A DNA stretch of 64,000 nt from Mitsuaria chitosanitabida ATCC BAA-476 = NBRC 102408 (GTDB lineage: Bacteria; Pseudomonadota; Gammaproteobacteria; Burkholderiales; Burkholderiaceae_C): assembly GCF_001598255.1 (NCBI RefSeq), contig NZ_BCYP01000006.1, positions 248,001-312,000 on the forward strand. Direction: 5' to 3'. Position 1 is the stretch's first letter. Each line of letters starts with the position of its first letter. This document shows positions 60,779 to 64,000 of this stretch, one piece after another. A program made the position numbers and the translations under genes. The notes beneath the pieces were generated by a model. The model was not told the DNA's origin and made no database searches. It was given only the letters and a program-made list of their open reading frames with translations.

Positions 60779-61909
60779 TCAGCGCAGCTGCAGATCGTCA
60801 TCCCCGAAGCGGATGTTGAGCGGCTCGATCAGCAGTTGCTTCTCGCCGTCCTCGACGCGGCCGGCATCCCAGGCCTCGATGCCGCAGGACTTGGCGATCT
60901 CCACCACCTTGGCCGCCTGGTCCGCCTTCACGAAGATCGCGAAGCCGGCGCCCATGTTCAGCGTGGAATAGGCCTCGCGGTCGTCCTGCTGGGCGTGTTC
61001 CTGCATGAACTTCAGCACCGGCGTGACCGGCGGCACCGTGTGGATGCGGTACGTGAATTTCCCGGGATGACGCAGCAGCTTGCGCCAGCCGTGGCCCGTG
61101 ATGTTGGCGCAGTAGTGCGGGGTGATGCCCGCCTTGTAGATCGCCTCGGTCACCGGCGAGTACAGCGTCGTCGGCGCCAGCAGCGCGTCACCGTAGGTCA
61201 GGCCGGGCTGGACTTCCGTCAGGTAGCCCTGCGGCAGGCGCTCGGTCAGCTTGCGCGCCAGGCTCAGGCCGTTGGCGTGGATGCCCGACGAGGCCAGCAG
61301 CACGATCGCGTCGCCCGCGCCCAGCTTGTCGCCGACCGACAGGCGCTCCTTGGGATTTATCAGGCCGGTGCAGGACGCGGCCAGGTCGATGCGCCCACCC
61401 TCGACGATGCCGGCCAGCGCCGGGGTCTCACCGCCGCCCCAGGCGACCTGGCAGACATCGCAGGCCTTCTTCCAGCCCGCCACCAGCGACTGCGCGCGCT
61501 GCGCGTCGCCGAACCAGTCCGAACCGCCCGCGGCCCAGTAGGCCTGCACCACCAGGGGGGTCGCGCCCACGGTGATCAGGTCGTTCACCGCCATCGCGAT
61601 CGTGTCCTGCGCGATGCCGTCGTAATAGCTCTTGCCCGTCAGCGTCGCCATCTCGTCCGCCACCAGGGTCTTCGTGCCCAGGCACTCGACGATCGACGCG
61701 ATGTAGAAGAGCCCCACGTCCACGACATACGCCGACTCGCCGCGCGAGGCCTTCACCTCGGTGAAGCCATGGGCGCTCATGTGGACGGCCGTGGCGGCCG
61801 CCGCGCGCTGGGCGCTGATCTTCAGCGGATCGATCAGGTCGTAGTTGACGCCGGCCTGTTCGTAGCTCAGCGTGCCGGAGGAGGGATCGTGCGGGGCGTG
61901 GGTGCTCAT
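60779..61909 (-). CDS. Phosphoribosylformylglycinamidine cyclo-ligase-like (PurM superfamily), divergent
   Basis: A 376-residue PurM-superfamily protein. Typical elements are SYEQAGVNYDLIDPLK at the N-terminus, a metal/ATP region IAMAVNDLITVGATPLVVQ, the Gly-rich WGGGETPALAGIV, LLASSGIHANGLSLARKL and TGHGWRKLLRH. It probably makes aminoimidazole ribotide in purine synthesis, as PurM does. However, the usual GTDGVGTK phosphate loop is replaced by VECLGTKTL and the protein is about 30 residues longer than E. coli PurM, so it is either a divergent PurM or a paralogue with another substrate. It is divergent from dnaX with 106 bases between starts. Confidence 0.75.
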   Translation of the reverse strand: MSTHAPHDPSSGTLSYEQAGVNYDLIDPLKISAQRAAAATAVHMSAHGFTEVKASRGESAYVVDVGLFYIASIVECLGTKTLVADEMATLTGKSYYDGIAQDTIAMAVNDLITVGATPLVVQAYWAAGGSDWFGDAQRAQSLVAGWKKACDVCQVAWGGGETPALAGIVEGGRIDLAASCTGLINPKERLSVGDKLGAGDAIVLLASSGIHANGLSLARKLTERLPQGYLTEVQPGLTYGDALLAPTTLYSPVTEAIYKAGITPHYCANITGHGWRKLLRHPGKFTYRIHTVPPVTPVLKFMQEHAQQDDREAYSTLNMGAGFAIFVKADQAAKVVEIAKSCGIEAWDAGRVEDGEKQLLIEPLNIRFGDDDLQLR

Positions 61910-62015
61910 GGGCGGCGATTATCCTTCAGGCCCGCGCGACCCTCCTGACAAACCCGGACGTCATCCCCCGTTCCCGCCCCGGAAGGGGAGGCCGCCCCCC
62001 GTAGAATCCGCCGCC

Positions 62016-64000
62016 ATGAGTTACCAGGTCCTCGCACGCAAGTACCGCTCCCGCACGTTCGAGGAGCTGATGGGTCAGGAACACGTCGTGCAGGCCCTGG
62101 CCAACGCGCTGACGCAGCAGCGCCTGCACCACGCCTATCTGTTCACCGGCACCCGGGGGGTGGGCAAGACCTCCGTGTCCCGCATCCTGGCCAAGTCGCT
62201 GAACTGCATCGGCCCGGACGGCACCGGGGGCATCACCGCCCATCCTTGCGGCGTTTGCGACGCCTGCCGCGACATCGACGCCGGCCGCTTCGTCGACTAC
62301 GTCGAGCTGGACGCCGCCTCCAACCGCGGCGTCGAGGAAATCTCCCAGCTGCTGGACCAGGCCGTCTACAAGCCGGTCGTCGGGCGCTTCAAGGTCTACA
62401 TGATCGACGAAGTGCACATGCTCTCGAACACCGCCTTCAACGCGATGCTGAAGACGCTGGAGGAGCCGCCCGAGTACCTGAAGTTCGTCCTCGCCACCAC
62501 CGATCCGCAGAAGGTCCCGGTGACCGTGCTGTCGCGCTGCCTGCAGTTCAACCTGCGGCCCATGGCGCCGCAGACGGTGCTGGAACACCTGACGCGCGTG
62601 CTCCAGAACGAGAACGTCCCCAACGAGCCCGGCGCGCTGCGCCTGCTGGCGCGCGCGGCGCGGGGCTCCATGCGCGACGCGCTGTCGCTGACCGACCAGG
62701 CGATCGCCTTCGGCTCGGGGCAGCTCCAGGAAGCCGGTGTGCGCCAGATGCTGGGCAGCGTGGATCGCGGCCATGTGCTGGGCATCCTGAACGCGCTGAT
62801 CGCCGGTGACGGCGCGGCGCTGGTGGGTGCGTCCGATCGGCTGCGCGACATGGGCCTGTCCGCCGGCGGCACGTTGGAGGACCTCGCCGCCGCGCTGCAG
62901 CACCTGGCCATCGCCCAGGCGGCCCCCGGCGCCCTGGACGCGAACGATCCGGACCTCGCCGAGCTGCTTCCGCTGGCCCACCAGCTGCCGGCCGACGAGA
63001 TCCAGCTGATGTACAGCATGGCGCTGCACGGCCGCCAGGAACTGCCGCTGGCGCCCGATGAATACGCCGGTCTGACCATGGTGCTGCTGCGCATGCTGGC
63101 CTTCCGGCCGGACGGGCAGGGCACCCGCCAGCCGGCGGCGCCGGACGGCGCGGCCCGATCCGCGCCGGTCGCGGCCCCCGCGGCGCCGATCGCGCGCCCG
63201 CAAGCCGCCCCGGTGCAGCAGGCGAGCGCCCCGGCGCCCGTCGCCGCCGCGCCCGCCGTGCCGCGCGTGGCCGAAGCGGCCCCGCCCGAACCTGAGCCCG
63301 AGCCTGCGCGGCCCTCCGCGCCCGCTGCCGAACCCGCGCCTGCGCCGGTCGTGACGGCGCCCGCTCCGACGCCGGTGGCATCGGCCGCGGTGAGCGCGCC
63401 GACCGTGCCCGTGGACCCGCCTGTCACGGCGCCGGTTGCGGCTCCTGTCGCCGCGCCCGTGCCGATCGCAGCGCCGGCGCCGATGGTTTCGGCTCGCCCG
63501 GAACCGGAACCCGCGCCGGAACCGCCCCGCGCCGCCGAGCCCGAACCGGCGCCCGCGCCCGCTCCGGCTCGCCCGGGCGCGCCTTCCGGGCCGCTGCGCG
63601 CGGCCCAGGCCGGTGCGCCCGCGACGCGCTTCAGCGAGCGCCTGCGCCCGCGTCAGGCGCCCGTCGCCGCGCCCGCCGAGGCCGAGGATCCGCCCGAGGA
63701 CCTGTCGCCGCCGCATGACGACGACGGCCCGCCGCCCTGGCTGGACGTGCCACCACCGTCCGACGAGGAGGCCTCGATCGGCATGGGCCTGTCCGATGCC
63801 GACGATCCCGTGCCCGACACGGCCGCCGACGGCATCTATCTCTCGACCGCGGTCGACGAGGTCGCGCTGGTGCCGACGGCCCTGGGCGAGCGCTGGTACG
63901 CCGTCGTGCCGCAACTGGGCCTGACCGCGCTGACCCGCGAGCTGGCGATGCAGGCCGAATGCCTGGTCTTCGACGACCAGGCCGATCCCCCCTTCTGGCG
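62016..64000 (+). CDS. dnaX: DNA polymerase III tau/gamma subunit, 3' end outside window
   Basis: The first 661 codons of the clamp-loader motor. The AAA+ core has LFTGTRGVGKTSVSR (Walker A), the zinc-binding cysteines C-x-n-HPCGVCDAC, IDEVHMLSNTAFNAML (Walker B), the SRC motif with its arginine finger (TVLSRCLQFNL) and the sensor 2 region GSMRDALSLTDQA. Residues ~375-560 are a long Pro/Ala/Glu-rich linker, after which a C-terminal domain begins (ERWYAVVPQLGLTAL, MQAECLVFDDQ). The frame is open to the window edge. Gamma/tau loads the sliding clamp and links polymerase to helicase. No slippery A-run for frameshifting is visible in the part present. Confidence 0.97.
   Translation, partial: MSYQVLARKYRSRTFEELMGQEHVVQALANALTQQRLHHAYLFTGTRGVGKTSVSRILAKSLNCIGPDGTGGITAHPCGVCDACRDIDAGRFVDYVELDAASNRGVEEISQLLDQAVYKPVVGRFKVYMIDEVHMLSNTAFNAMLKTLEEPPEYLKFVLATTDPQKVPVTVLSRCLQFNLRPMAPQTVLEHLTRVLQNENVPNEPGALRLLARAARGSMRDALSLTDQAIAFGSGQLQEAGVRQMLGSVDRGHVLGILNALIAGDGAALVGASDRLRDMGLSAGGTLEDLAAALQHLAIAQAAPGALDANDPDLAELLPLAHQLPADEIQLMYSMALHGRQELPLAPDEYAGLTMVLLRMLAFRPDGQGTRQPAAPDGAARSAPVAAPAAPIARPQAAPVQQASAPAPVAAAPAVPRVAEAAPPEPEPEPARPSAPAAEPAPAPVVTAPAPTPVASAAVSAPTVPVDPPVTAPVAAPVAAPVPIAAPAPMVSARPEPEPAPEPPRAAEPEPAPAPAPARPGAPSGPLRAAQAGAPATRFSERLRPRQAPVAAPAEAEDPPEDLSPPHDDDGPPPWLDVPPPSDEEASIGMGLSDADDPVPDTAADGIYLSTAVDEVALVPTALGERWYAVVPQLGLTALTRELAMQAECLVFDDQADPPFW

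Noticed and set aside
61926-63914. 662-codon minus-strand open frame
   Set aside because: It is antisense to dnaX, whose AAA+ motifs are clear in the plus strand.

Overview
The window is a stretch of high-GC chromosome (about 70% by eye) from a betaproteobacterium, most likely a Burkholderiales member of the Roseateles/Mitsuaria/Rubrivivax kind. This rests on the housekeeping gene order (rpoZ-gmk-yicC next to a Ser/Thr kinase-PP2C pair, rph, rdgB, hemW; slpA-ispH-serS-tRNA-Ser; purM diverging from dnaX), the cheR-cheD-cheB block and the codon bias. The genus is inference only.

Layout. 1-7.8 kb: 3' end of an SF1 helicase, then a minus-strand rpoZ/gmk/yicC run back-to-back with a plus-strand kinase-phosphatase-rph-rdgB-hemW run. 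7.8-9.8 kb: a LysR regulator and two small genes. 9.8-14.8 kb: cheB, cheD, cheR (minus) facing a diguanylate cyclase coupled to a FlhG/MinD-like ATPase, then a truncated haemoglobin. 15-21 kb: a TonB-like protein under a probable Fur-type operator, Smr and RadC proteins, slpA, ispH, serS and tRNA-Ser(CGA). 21-27.6 kb: a large autotransporter with an unusual N-terminal domain, a two-component system and a small outer-membrane barrel protein. 27.6-33.8 kb: an unfamiliar three-gene unit (ferritin-like di-iron protein with a TusA-like N-terminus, signal-less PhnD-like binding protein, acyl-CoA-dehydrogenase-like flavoprotein), divergent from a solute-binding protein and a mercuric-reductase-like flavoprotein. 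33.8-48.7 kb: an orphan histidine kinase, a beta-lactamase-like lipoprotein, a LacI regulator, a lone glycosyltransferase half-domain, EamA and MFS exporters with a MerR regulator, a TonB-dependent receptor, LysE, AraC and ChrA.

48.7-57.5 kb looks like an accessory patch with lower GC and more relaxed codon use: two AraC regulators, two short-chain dehydrogenases, a pair of Hsp20 genes, a patatin lipoprotein, a frameshifted START-domain pseudogene and a truncated tyrosine-recombinase fragment. It ends beside a gene for the signal recognition particle 4.5S RNA, recognised from its conserved apical loop and a closing stem. 57.9-64 kb returns to core genes: a hydrolase, a methyltransferase, a SirB2-like membrane protein, a divergent purM and the 5' two-thirds or more of dnaX, cut by the window edge.

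The least explained features are the TusA/ferritin-PhnD-flavoprotein unit with its structured leader, the Rossmann-like domain at the front of the autotransporter, and the recombinase relic with direct repeats next to the SRP RNA gene. No CRISPR array, intact insertion sequence or replication origin was seen.
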